Source of the DNA: Collinsella sp. AF02-46-1
GTDB lineage: Bacteria > Actinomycetota > Coriobacteriia > Coriobacteriales > Coriobacteriaceae
Length of the DNA: 64,000 nucleotides
Assembly (NCBI GenBank): GCA_934876235.1
Contig: CAKXKM010000001.1
Span: 18,334 to 82,333, forward strand
Direction of reading: 5' to 3'
Below, in pieces: positions 41,287 through 49,434 of the stretch (positions within the stretch are counted from its first letter, which is position 1; each line of letters starts with the position of its first letter). The position numbers and the translations under genes are program-made. The notes beneath the pieces are model-generated. The model did not search any database. It was given only the letters and a program-made list of their open reading frames with translations, and was not told where the DNA came from.

Positions 41287-43434
41287 ATGGATCTTATCGC
41301 CCAGCTCGCCCGCGAGCTCAACCTTAAGGCCGCCAATGTCGAGTCGGCCGTCAAGCTCATCGACGAGGGCAACACCATTCCCTTTATCTCGCGCTACCGC
41401 AAGGAAGCCACGGGCGGCATGGACGACGTCGCCCTGCGCGCCCTCGACGAGCGTCTGTCCTACCTGCGCAATCTTGAGCAGCGCAAAGAGGACGTCATCC
41501 TGCTCATCGACGCCCAGGGCAAACTCACGCCCGAGCTCGAGCAGCAGATTCGCGAGGCCACGCAGCTCCAGCGTGTCGAGGACCTCTACAAGCCCTACCG
41601 CAAAAAGCGCATGACCCGCGCGCAGAAGGCCCGCGAGGCCGGCCTGGAGCCGCTCGCCAACATGATCATCATGCAGGCCTCGGCCAAGGGCAGCGCGCTC
41701 GACGCCGCCGCTGAATACGTCAACGAAGAGGCCGGCTTCGACACACCTGAGAAGACGCTTGCCGGCGCCGCCGACATCGTGGCCGAGACGGTGGCCGAGG
41801 ACCCTGAGAACGTCGCCGACCTGCGCGCCTTTACGCAAAACACCGCCGATATCGTCGTCGAGGCCACCGACCCCGCGGAGAAGACTCCCTACGAGCCCTA
41901 CTACAACTTTGACGAGCCGCTGCGCCGTATTCCCAACCACCGCGTGCTGGCTATCGACCGCGGTGAGCGCGAGGGCAAGCTCCGCGTGCGCGTGAACGTC
42001 GACGGCGCTGCCGCCACGGCGCGCCTCGGCAGCCGCTGGCCCCGTCGCCAGGGCGTGTTCGCGCCCGTCTTTGACGCCGCTATCGCCGACGGTTACAAGC
42101 GTCTCATGGCCCCCTCGCTGGAGCGCGAGGCCCGCGCCAAACTCACCGTCCGCGCTCAGACCGAGGCCATCAATGTCTTTGCCAAGAATCTCGAGGGCTT
42201 GCTCTCGGCACGCCCCGTGCGCGGTGCCCGCGTGCTCGCGCTCGATCCGGGCTACCGCACCGGCTGCAAGGTCGCCGTCATGGACGAAACCGGCAAACTA
42301 CTCGACCACGGCGTGGTCTACCCCACCAAGCCGCGCCACGACGTCGCCGGCACCAAGCGCGAGCTTGCCCGCCTCGTCAAGAAGGACGGCGTCAACACCA
42401 TCGTCATCGGCAACGGCACCGCCAGCCGCGAGACCGAGGAAGTCGTCTCGGAGTTCATTACCGAGCAGGCGCCCAGCCTTCGTTACACCATCGTCAACGA
42501 GGCCGGCGCGTCGGTGTACTCCGCCTCCGAGCTCGCCAGCCAGGAATATCCCGACCTGGACGTCACCGTGCGCGGCGCCATGAGCCTGGGCCGCCGTCTG
42601 CAGGACCCGTTGGCAGAGCTCGTCAAGATTCCGCCCCAGTCCATCGGCGTGGGCCAGTACCAGCACGACCTTGACCAGGCCGCGCTTTCGCGCACCCTGG
42701 GCCACGTGGTGGAAGACGTCGTCAACCGCGTGGGCGTCGACGTCAACACCGCAAGCGCGAGCCTGCTGGGATACGTATCGGGCATCACGCCGAGCGTGGC
42801 CAAGAATATCGTGGCCTACCGCGAGGAAAACGGAGCCTTTACCGATCGCCGCCAGCTCAAGAAGGTCCCCAAGCTGGGACCCAAGGCATACCTCAACGCC
42901 GCGGGCTTCCTGCGCATTAGCGGCGGCAAGAACCCGCTCGACGCGACGAGCGTCCACCCCGAAAGCTACGAGGTGGCCACGGCCGTCCTGGAACGCGCCG
43001 GCGTTGCGGCAAGCGAGCTCAGCCGCGGCGGCGTGCCCGACATCGAGCGCCGTCTGGGCAGCATCTCGGCGCTGGCAAGCAACCTAGACTGCGGCACCCT
43101 CACGCTCATCGACATTGTCAACGAGCTCAAGAAGCCCGGCCGCGACCCGCGCGACGACGCGCCCGAGGTGGTCTTTAGCCGCTCGGCGCTTTCCATCGAC
43201 GACCTGGAGCCCGGCATGGAGCTCAAGGGCACGGTGCGCAATGTCGTCGACTTTGGCGCCTTCGTCGACGTGGGCGTGCACCAGGACGGCCTCGTGCACA
43301 TCTCCAAGCTGGCCAACCGCTTCGTCAAGCACCCGAGCGACGTGGTGCGCGTCGGCGACACGGTAAAGGTGTGGGTCGAAAAGGTCGATCGCGACCGCAA
43401 GAAGATCTCCCTCACCATGGTGCAGGGGAAGTAA
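41287..43434 (+). CDS. tex: Tex family transcription accessory protein
   Basis: 715 residues, full length. N-terminal Tex helical region (NTIPFISRYRKEATGGMDD), YqgF-like RNase H fold (VLALDPGYRTGCKVAVMD), helix-hairpin-helix (NTASASLLGYVSGITPSVAK, RQLKKVPKLGPKAY), and C-terminal S1 RNA-binding domain (GMELKGTVRNVVDFGAFVDV). Tex binds RNA and influences transcription elongation and stress tolerance. ATG at 41287 with AAGGAG was chosen over an ORF start 96 bp earlier that lacks homology. Confidence 0.96.
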   Translation: MDLIAQLARELNLKAANVESAVKLIDEGNTIPFISRYRKEATGGMDDVALRALDERLSYLRNLEQRKEDVILLIDAQGKLTPELEQQIREATQLQRVEDLYKPYRKKRMTRAQKAREAGLEPLANMIIMQASAKGSALDAAAEYVNEEAGFDTPEKTLAGAADIVAETVAEDPENVADLRAFTQNTADIVVEATDPAEKTPYEPYYNFDEPLRRIPNHRVLAIDRGEREGKLRVRVNVDGAAATARLGSRWPRRQGVFAPVFDAAIADGYKRLMAPSLEREARAKLTVRAQTEAINVFAKNLEGLLSARPVRGARVLALDPGYRTGCKVAVMDETGKLLDHGVVYPTKPRHDVAGTKRELARLVKKDGVNTIVIGNGTASRETEEVVSEFITEQAPSLRYTIVNEAGASVYSASELASQEYPDLDVTVRGAMSLGRRLQDPLAELVKIPPQSIGVGQYQHDLDQAALSRTLGHVVEDVVNRVGVDVNTASASLLGYVSGITPSVAKNIVAYREENGAFTDRRQLKKVPKLGPKAYLNAAGFLRISGGKNPLDATSVHPESYEVATAVLERAGVAASELSRGGVPDIERRLGSISALASNLDCGTLTLIDIVNELKKPGRDPRDDAPEVVFSRSALSIDDLEPGMELKGTVRNVVDFGAFVDVGVHQDGLVHISKLANRFVKHPSDVVRVGDTVKVWVEKVDRDRKKISLTMVQGK

Positions 43435-43446
43435 ACCGCCAAGCAA

Positions 43447-43653
43447 GGGTCCCCCCTCTCGCGACGTGCAAAATCGCGAGTATTCTGCAAATTCCACCGT
43501 TCCGGATGCCCCTCAGAGACGAAAAAGCAAGAAACAGCCCCCGTTTTAGCGTCATCAGAGCCAAAACGGGGGCTGTTCCATGCTTCACCCAGCTGGTAAA
43601 AGCCTTTACCTTGCTGAATACTCTCAATTTTGCACGGCGCAGGCGGGGGTACC
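43447..43653. repeat. Long (about 207-bp) imperfect palindrome after tex
   Basis: Outer arms around GACGTGCAAAATCGCGAGTA are matched at the far end by the complement of GCCGTGCAAAATTGAGAGTA. The centre is a perfect 15-bp stem, AACAGCCCCCGTTTT (43533-43547) with 43563-43577. No gene. Could double as a terminator, though no T-run follows the inner stem. Confidence 0.7.
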
Positions 43654-43660
43654 TTTGTCC

Positions 43661-43832
43661 ACGGCAGGATATGGAAGCCTATCACCAACCTACCGGCAAG
43701 TTCGTGTCGGCAGCCCCGGCCTTTCCTTTGCCTAGCGCGACCCTCGCGAAGCGCGTGAGCGATAGGGAAAGGAAAGGCCGGGGCGAACAACCCGCGATGT
43801 AGCCAGCGTTCGCGTTACGGCAGGATATGGAA
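43661..43832. repeat. 16-bp direct repeat flanking a second palindrome at the transaldolase 3' end
   Basis: ACGGCAGGATATGGAA occurs at 43661-43676 and again at 43817-43832, where it encodes the FHILP end of the transaldolase. Between them GCCCCGGCCTTTCCTTTG at 43713 pairs with 43767-43784. The outer copy would encode IGFHILPW, a remnant of a second transaldolase end or a target duplication. Confidence 0.7.
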
Positions 43833-44519
43833 ACCGAGCGAGGCGATATCCTTGGCAAAACCGCGCACGGTATCGAGCGAGACCTCGTACGGGTCACGGC
43901 CGATGTTCTTACGCTTGGCCAGGATGCTGTTGGGCACCGTGATGATCTGGCAACCGCATCCTTCCGCCTGGTAAATGTTGATGAGCTCGCGCGTGGACGC
44001 CCACAGGACCTCACAGCTGGGCTTGGCGGCGGCCTTCTTGACCGACTCAGTCATAAACGGAATGGGGTCGACGCCGGTGTCGGCGATGCGGCCGGCAAAG
44101 AGCGAAATGATGGACGGCGTCTCGGCGTCAACGGCCTCGACCATCTCATCGACCTGCTCGGGAGTAAAGATAGTGGTGACGTTGACCTTGATGCCGTCGG
44201 CGGAAAGCTTGCGGACCAGCTCGGCGGTGGACTCACCCTTGGTGGTCACGCACGGAATCTTGACGTAGACGTTCTCGGCCCAGGTAGCGATCTCGCGGGC
44301 CTCGACCTCCATGGTCTCGACGTCGTCGGCAAAGACCTCAAACGACACGGACACATCGGTGATGTGGGCCAGGACCTCCTTGGCAAACGCGCGGTAATCC
44401 GTCACGCCGCCCTTCTTCATAAGGGACGGGTTGGTCGTGAAACCCTGAACGTTGCCGTTCTCGTACATGTCGAGCATGCCCTCGAGGTTTGCACCGTCAG
44501 CGAACACCTTGATTGCCAT
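43815..44519 (-). CDS. Transaldolase / fructose-6-phosphate aldolase family protein (paralogue 1)
   Basis: 234 residues, the short TalC/FSA-type class I aldolase. Schiff-base Lys is expected in NVYVKIPCVTTKGES. Other family segments are GFTTNPSLMKKGG, VNVTTIFTPEQV, SLFAGRIADTGVDP and EVLWASTREL. It transfers or cleaves three-carbon units of sugar phosphates. Close paralogue of the gene at 47114. It is separated from the upstream Ula PTS genes by a terminator and so is probably transcribed on its own. GAAAGGA precedes the ATG. Confidence 0.93.
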   Translation of the reverse strand: MAIKVFADGANLEGMLDMYENGNVQGFTTNPSLMKKGGVTDYRAFAKEVLAHITDVSVSFEVFADDVETMEVEAREIATWAENVYVKIPCVTTKGESTAELVRKLSADGIKVNVTTIFTPEQVDEMVEAVDAETPSIISLFAGRIADTGVDPIPFMTESVKKAAAKPSCEVLWASTRELINIYQAEGCGCQIITVPNSILAKRKNIGRDPYEVSLDTVRGFAKDIASLGFHILP

Positions 44520-44742
44520 CTGCCTGATTCCTTTCGTTAGCATACGGCCGATAAACTGCTAAACACTTTACCTACGTTTATCAAGGCGTGAACTGCGGTT
44601 TTTTATCTTCTCGGCGAACGGTTTTGCAGTTTTACCATTTTTATATCGACACCCCAGCGGCAAAACGTTTTTGCTGATCATCGCGGTTGATTCCGTTCGC
44701 GGCGCAGAGACAGCACTTCACCGGTGCGTTTTCACAACCGCT
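44520..44742. other. Spacer upstream of transaldolase paralogue 1
   Basis: AT-rich near 44560-44660, which suits a promoter for the transaldolase gene, but no well-spaced boxes were identified. No coding sequence. Confidence 0.4.
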
Positions 44743-44786
44743 CCAAAACAAAAAGCGGTGACGCCTCATTTGAGACGCCACCGCTT
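44743..44786 (-). terminator. Intrinsic terminator of the Ula PTS operon
   Basis: On the minus strand AAGCGGTGGCGTCTC pairs with the following GAGGCGTCACCGCTT (one mismatch) and is followed by TTTTTGTTTT. Confidence 0.9.
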
Positions 44787-44843
44787 CCGTGTAGGAGCCG
44801 GTTATCGGAGCTCCGCCCGATTAGGGCTTAACGTATGCCTGGA

Positions 44844-46235
44844 TTACTCTTCCTCAACGTGATTGATCACAGCACCCTTGGTGTGGATGAAGTTGGGGAC
44901 GAAGGCGACGATCAGAAGGACAGCAAGAATCGCGTAGACACCGGTGGTACCGAAGGCCTCGGCAGCGCGGCCAAGCGTAATACCAATGACGGAGAAATCG
45001 AAGTCGCCGAACGTAGTGTTCTTGAAGCCAAAGACGTCAAGAACGGGCAGGAGCAGGGCCGGGGCAAAGGTGATGAGCAGGCCGTTGACGAAAGCGCCAA
45101 GAGCTGCGCCCTTGCGACCGCCGGTAGCATTGCCGTAGATGCCCGCGGTAGCACCGCAGAAGAAGTGGGGAACCATGCCCGGGATGATGAAGATGCCCAG
45201 GGTAGCGCCCACGATGAACATACCGACCACGCCACCGATAAAGGAAGCGACAAAGCCGAGGATGACGGCGGTGGGAGCATAGGGGAAGAAGACAGCGCAG
45301 TCGACGGCGGGGATGGCACCGGGGATCAGCTTGTTGGAGATGCCCTGGAAAGCCGGGACCAGGTCGGCAAGGATCATACGAACGCCGTTATAGACGATGG
45401 TGACACCAACGGCGAAAGACAGAGCGCAGGTCAGGGCATAGACAATCACGTTGTCGCCGCCAGCGGTCTTGGTAACGACCGCAGGATCTGCGATGTAAGC
45501 GGCGAAAGCGGTAACCAGGTAGAAGAAGGCCATGGTAAGAGCCGTGGAGATGGTAGTGTCGCGCAGGAAGGCGAACTTCTCGGGAACCTCGATCTTCTCG
45601 GTGCTGTTCTCCTCGGCGTCCTTAGCAAAAAGCGTACCGACTGCAGCGGAGATGTAATAGGCGAGTGAACCGAAGTGGCCCATGGCGATTTCGTCGCCAT
45701 CGGTAACCTTCTCGGTGAAACGCTGACCAACGGCGGGAAGCATAGCGCTCACGAGGCCCAGGAACATGCCGCCCACGATGACAAGCTGGACATCCTGGAA
45801 GCCAGATGCCTGCAGAACGGCAGACAGCAGGCAGGCCATAAACATGCTGTGATGGCCCGTCAGGAAGATGTACTTAAACTTGGTAAAGCGGGCAATGATA
45901 ATGTTCACGACATAGCCGAGAATCAGGATCATCATGGTCTGAACGCCGAGGACGCTCTGAGCCATCGAAACGACGACCTCGTTGTTGGGCACGACGCCGG
46001 TGATGTGGAAACCGGTCTCGATGAAGGTACCCAGCGGAGCAAGGTTCTCCTGAACAACAGCGGCGCCGGCAGACAGCATGATGTAACCAAGAATGGGCTT
46101 CAGGGTGCCCGTCATCACCTTGTGGGCAGGACGCTTAAGCGCGACAAGGCCCACAAAGGCAAATAGACCCATAATCCACGCTGGCTTGGTCAGAATCGAT
46201 TGGATAAACTCAAGTATGGGAAGGATGGCTTGCAT
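44844..46235 (-). CDS. ulaA: PTS ascorbate-type transporter subunit IIC
   Basis: 463 residues, about 11 membrane segments, UlaA/SgaT family: LKPILGYIMLSAGAAVVQENLAPLG, TGHHSMFMACLLSAVLQ, and GATAGIYGNATGGRKGA near the C-terminus. It moves L-ascorbate or a related pentitol-like acid during PTS phosphorylation. Encoded downstream of IIB and IIA. ATG at 46235 has AAAGGAAG upstream. The substrate is inferred from family; transaldolase neighbours suggest a pentose-phosphate exit. Confidence 0.93.
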   Translation of the reverse strand: MQAILPILEFIQSILTKPAWIMGLFAFVGLVALKRPAHKVMTGTLKPILGYIMLSAGAAVVQENLAPLGTFIETGFHITGVVPNNEVVVSMAQSVLGVQTMMILILGYVVNIIIARFTKFKYIFLTGHHSMFMACLLSAVLQASGFQDVQLVIVGGMFLGLVSAMLPAVGQRFTEKVTDGDEIAMGHFGSLAYYISAAVGTLFAKDAEENSTEKIEVPEKFAFLRDTTISTALTMAFFYLVTAFAAYIADPAVVTKTAGGDNVIVYALTCALSFAVGVTIVYNGVRMILADLVPAFQGISNKLIPGAIPAVDCAVFFPYAPTAVILGFVASFIGGVVGMFIVGATLGIFIIPGMVPHFFCGATAGIYGNATGGRKGAALGAFVNGLLITFAPALLLPVLDVFGFKNTTFGDFDFSVIGITLGRAAEAFGTTGVYAILAVLLIVAFVPNFIHTKGAVINHVEEE

Positions 46236-46259
46236 CTGCGCTTCCTTTCTCTCTAACGT

Positions 46260-46292
46260 GGGCGCGTTTCCCTCTTCCACAGGGAACCGCCC
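46260..46292. promoter_or_regulatory. Intercistronic hairpin between IIB and IIC genes
   Basis: GGGCG-C-GTTTCCCT pairs with AGGGAAC-CGCCC. On the transcribed minus strand the A-run precedes it and no T-run follows, so it is not a terminator there. It may protect or process the mRNA. Confidence 0.45.
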
Positions 46293-46306
46293 TTTTTTGT
46301 GCCGCT

Positions 46307-46582
46307 TTAGGCGTTAGCGGCGGCCGCCTTGATTGCCTCGAGGGCGTCTTCGCGGATCTTCTTCTTGTTCACATAGCTGCGAACGATCACAACGTTGCCG
46401 TGGAGCTCGGGGGCGAGTTCCTTAACGGTGATGAACAGATCCGGATTTGCGGAAGAAGCACCGTTCAGGTCCATAGACTCAACGTCGGCCTTGATGCCCT
46501 CCTCCTCGCAAAGCTCCTCGACTTTGCCAGCGAGCATCAGGCTGGACCCGATGCCGTTTCCGCATACGGTGATGATATGCAT
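46307..46582 (-). CDS. ulaB: PTS ascorbate-type subunit IIB
   Basis: 91 residues, the lactose/ascorbate IIB fold. The phosphorylated Cys is C7 in TVCGNGIGSSLML. It passes phosphate from IIA to the substrate carried by IIC. It starts 75 bp after the IIA stop and lies 71 bp before IIC, all on the minus strand. GAGAGGAAGG precedes the ATG. Confidence 0.94.
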   Translation of the reverse strand: MHIITVCGNGIGSSLMLAGKVEELCEEEGIKADVESMDLNGASSANPDLFITVKELAPELHGNVVIVRSYVNKKKIREDALEAIKAAAANA

Positions 46583-46657
46583 GGCAACCTTCCTCTCCTA
46601 CACGTGACGGTTTTCCGTCTATCCAAAAGCGGCGACGCATCGCCGTGCCATTAAGGC

Positions 46658-47104
46658 CTAAAAGAATGAACGCATGGTCTCCAAAACCTGCTCGGGCGTA
46701 TCGCATGCGCTGAGCTTGGCAACGCAGTCCTCGTCCTCGAACATCTGCGAAAGCTCCGCCAAGCAGCCAAGATGAGCCTTGGGGTCGGGTGCGCAAATAC
46801 CCACGAGCACGTGAACCGGATCGAAATCCTCGTGTCCAAACGCAATGGCAGGGTCAAGCGTGACGATACAGATCCCCGCTTCACTCACATTGCCATCTGC
46901 CTGAGCGTGGGGCATGGCGATGCCCTCTTCCAAGACCATATAGGGGCCGAATTTGTGAACCGATGAAATCATGGCGTCAACATAGCTCTGGTCGCATTTG
47001 CCAGCGTCTACGAGCAACTTACCGCATGCCCTGATCGCTTCCTCCCAGTCGGAGGCCTCGACGTGGCAGGCAACAAGCTCGGGCTTAAGAAGATCGGTCA
47101 GCAT
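46658..47104 (-). CDS. ulaC: PTS ascorbate/mannitol-type subunit IIA
   Basis: 148 residues, fructose/mannitol-type IIA (PTS_EIIA_2). The phosphorylated His is H66 in GIAMPHAQAD. It receives phosphate from HPr and gives it to IIB. It lies 9 bp after the transaldolase gene at 47114, so translation is probably coupled. GGGGACGAG lies ahead of the ATG. Confidence 0.94.
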   Translation of the reverse strand: MLTDLLKPELVACHVEASDWEEAIRACGKLLVDAGKCDQSYVDAMISSVHKFGPYMVLEEGIAMPHAQADGNVSEAGICIVTLDPAIAFGHEDFDPVHVLVGICAPDPKAHLGCLAELSQMFEDEDCVAKLSACDTPEQVLETMRSFF

Positions 47105-47113
47105 ACTCGTCCC

Positions 47114-47824
47114 CTACTCCTCGGGCAGGATGTGAAAACCAAGCGCCTGAATGTCGCGGGCAAAGCCCTTGACCGTATCAAGCGAGTACTCAAGCAAATC
47201 TTTCCCGAAATTCTTGCGTTTGGCAAGAAGGGCATTGGGGACCGTAATGATCTGGCATCCAACGGACTCCGCCTGGAAGATATTGAGGACCTCGCGCGTA
47301 GACGCCCAGAGAACCTCGGCAGCAGGCTTAACGGCAGCCTTCTTTACGGACTCCGCCATGAGGGGCAGCGGATCGACGCCGGTATCAGCAATGCGACCGG
47401 CAAAGATGGACAGAATAGAGGGGGTCTCAGCAGAGACGGCATCGACAAACTCGTCGACCTGCTCGGGCGTGAAGATAGTGGTGACATTCACCTTGATGCC
47501 GTCGGCAGAAAGGCGCTTGACCAGCGCGGCAGTGGACTCACCCTTGGTGTTGAGCGCCGGGATCTTAACGTAGACGTTGTCTGCCCAGGTTGCGATCTCG
47601 CGAGCCTCGGCTTCCATACCCGCCTCGTCGTCGGCGAATACCTCAAAAGAGACCGACACATCAGTAATGTGCTCAAGAACCGTCTTGGCAAAAGCGCGGT
47701 AGTCGGTCACGCCGCCGGCCTTCATAAGGGAAGGATTGGTCGTGAAGCCCTGAACGTTGCCATTGTCATGCATGTCAAGCATACCCTCGAGGTTAGCGCC
47801 GTCGGCAAACACCTTGATCGCCAT
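47114..47824 (-). CDS. Transaldolase / fructose-6-phosphate aldolase family protein (paralogue 2)
   Basis: 236 residues, closely similar along its whole length to paralogue 1 at 43815 (Schiff-base region VYVKIPALNTKGES; end FHILPEE). First gene of the operon with PTS IIA-IIB-IIC. The aldolase product would feed glycolysis and the pentose-phosphate pool from the imported, phosphorylated substrate. GAAAGGACC precedes the ATG at 47824; an upstream ATG adds a non-conserved basic lead. Confidence 0.94.
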   Translation of the reverse strand: MAIKVFADGANLEGMLDMHDNGNVQGFTTNPSLMKAGGVTDYRAFAKTVLEHITDVSVSFEVFADDEAGMEAEAREIATWADNVYVKIPALNTKGESTAALVKRLSADGIKVNVTTIFTPEQVDEFVDAVSAETPSILSIFAGRIADTGVDPLPLMAESVKKAAVKPAAEVLWASTREVLNIFQAESVGCQIITVPNALLAKRKNFGKDLLEYSLDTVKGFARDIQALGFHILPEE

Positions 47825-48172
47825 GTTCGGTCCTTTCTCATCTAAGACTATTGCTATCGAAAGCCTTCTTCTTTGTTTCAAAAGCTTTTCGGTTTTCTTT
47901 TATAAACTATTTCAAAAGCTATCGAAAGCTCAATTGTCAACTTTCCGTGAACGGTCGAATATCGGGCGTGAACGTACTTCTTTTGGGCGGCACCTTCAGA
48001 ATGAGACTCTTTATAGCCCGTTTACGTGCGAACTATCTGCTACGCATGCATTTGTGACATGCCATTCCGTTCTTTTGATTCATTCGAATTTGCCTTGTTC
48101 TTTTCATATCGATACGTTATATTTCGATTACGAAAGGCGCATCTTTTACCTTTTGTTCAAAAGGAGCGGCAT
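47825..48172. promoter_or_regulatory. Divergent promoter region with repeated boxes (Ula PTS / DeoR)
   Basis: AT-rich region. TTTCAAAAGCT occurs at 47876-47886 and 47910-47920, and CTATCGAAAGC at 47854-47864 and 47919-47929, the second pair member abutting the first box. Such spaced direct repeats fit DeoR-family operators. No gene in the 348 bp. Confidence 0.6.
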
Positions 48173-48964
48173 ATGGCATCTACTTCAGACCTTTCACCGG
48201 CCGAGCGTCAGCGATTTATCATGAATTGGCTGGCCGAAAAGCCAAATATCTCGGTATCCGACATCGTTCGCCGTTTTTCGGTTTCGGAAGTCACCGCACG
48301 ACACGACCTCATCTCGCTGGAATCCGAAGGCAAGCTGCGTCGCGTACGCGGCGGAGCGGTATCGCTTTCTCGCTCCAACGCAATCTCGTATCCCGAGGAG
48401 CGCATCAATGTCCAAGTCGAGGCCAAGGAGGCCATCGCCGCAACCGCAGCAACTCTTGTTGATGATGGCGATGTTCTGGTAATTGATATCGGCACCACAG
48501 GCTTTTACTTCGCTAAGGCCCTTATGGACAAGCGTGAGATCACCATTATCACCGGCGATCTTGCAATCGCGAACTACGCCAGCTTCAATCTCCCCAATGC
48601 TTCGGTAGTGCTGCTGGGCGGCTCCGTGCGCAAGGGCCACCTCTATCTCGCGGGCGCACTGACGCTCGACTGCATGAGCAAACTACATGCCGACAAGGCG
48701 TTTGTCAGTGCTGACGGATTCCACCCCGACCACGGTTTTACCGTCGAGCACGACTTCTCGGCCATGATCAAGCATATGTACCTTACCAACTCAAACCAGG
48801 GCTACATGATGGTTGACCAGGGAAAGTTCAACAAGACCAGTTTTTATCAGTCCGCGCAGATCGATGACCTCGACGGCATCATCGTTGATGGAGACAACGA
48901 GGGCATCATGACGGCGGCGATCGAGAGCAGTCGCAGTCATCCCAAGCTCTATATTGCAAAATAG
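48173..48964 (+). CDS. DeoR-family transcriptional regulator
   Basis: 263 residues. N-terminal HTH (QRFIMNWLAEKPNISVSDIVRRFSVSEVTARHDLISLESEGKLRRV) and the C-terminal sugar-phosphate sensor fold (VLVIDIGTTGFYFAKAL, GGSVRKGHLYLAG, DKAFVSADGF). Divergent from the transaldolase-PTS operon and thus its probable repressor. AAAAGGAG precedes the ATG at 48173. A bidirectional terminator follows immediately. Confidence 0.93.
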   Translation: MASTSDLSPAERQRFIMNWLAEKPNISVSDIVRRFSVSEVTARHDLISLESEGKLRRVRGGAVSLSRSNAISYPEERINVQVEAKEAIAATAATLVDDGDVLVIDIGTTGFYFAKALMDKREITIITGDLAIANYASFNLPNASVVLLGGSVRKGHLYLAGALTLDCMSKLHADKAFVSADGFHPDHGFTVEHDFSAMIKHMYLTNSNQGYMMVDQGKFNKTSFYQSAQIDDLDGIIVDGDNEGIMTAAIESSRSHPKLYIAK

Positions 48965-48967
48965 CTC

Positions 48968-49008
48968 AAATGGCCGGGTCGCCCCCACTGCGGGCGACCC
49001 GGCCATTT
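48968..49008. terminator. Bidirectional intrinsic terminator
   Basis: A perfect 17-bp stem, AAATGGCCGGGTCGCCC with 48992-49008, 7-nt loop, between the convergent deoR gene and the HAD remnant. Confidence 0.92.
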
Positions 49009-49009
49009 A

Positions 49010-49264
49010 TTAAATCAACCCAAAATGCTGCATGGCGGTGACGGTACCGTCGTGTGCGACATCGTCGGTCACGTAGTCGGCGACCGCCTTGACCTCGGGC
49101 ATGGCGTTGCCCATGGCGACAGCCGTCTCGACCGCAGCGAGCATGCCCAGGTCGTTGCCCGAATCGCCAAAGCCAAAGGTACGCGCATTTCCCTCGCGAC
49201 CCAGATACTCCAGCGCCCGCGCCACGCCCACACCCTTGTCAATGCCCTTGGGGCTCAGCTCGCG
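49010..49264 (-). pseudogene. Truncated Cof-type HAD phosphatase (C-terminal third only)
   Basis: The last 83 residues are a standard Cof/HAD-IIB C-terminus: ELSPKGIDKGVGVARAL, GFGDSGNDLGMLAAV with catalytic motif IV, and AVAMGNAMPEVKAVADYVT. Upstream of about 49262 the similarity stops and the frame continues into unrelated Gly/Arg-rich sequence, so the DxD motif and cap domain are missing. The break is 100-170 bp from the terminator and end of the acquired-looking PTS operon, suggesting truncation by insertion or deletion. Confidence 0.78.
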
Positions 49265-49366
49265 ATTTGCTTGCTGGGCTCGCATGGAAGCTCGGCGGTA
49301 AACGCGTCTCCCAGTCAATCCGGCACCGCCGAGGCAAACCCCCCCCCACGCGCCCGCCAACGCAAA

Positions 49367-49401
49367 GGTCCGGCGGGACGCACCTAGCATCCCGCCGGAC
49401 C
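49367..49401 (-). terminator. Hairpin terminator after the alpha/beta hydrolase gene
   Basis: GGTCCGGCGGGA pairs with TCCCGCCGGACC (12 perfect bp, 11-nt loop), followed on the minus strand by TTTGCGTT. Closes the operon running from 56396. Confidence 0.75.
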
Positions 49402-49434
49402 GTCACTCGTCCAGGAGGCCACCGCGACGAACCT

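Noticed and set aside
42966..43790. Minus-strand frame containing a GFHILPW segment
   Set aside because: Apart from the duplicated transaldolase end it is palindromic repeat and antisense tex; not a gene.
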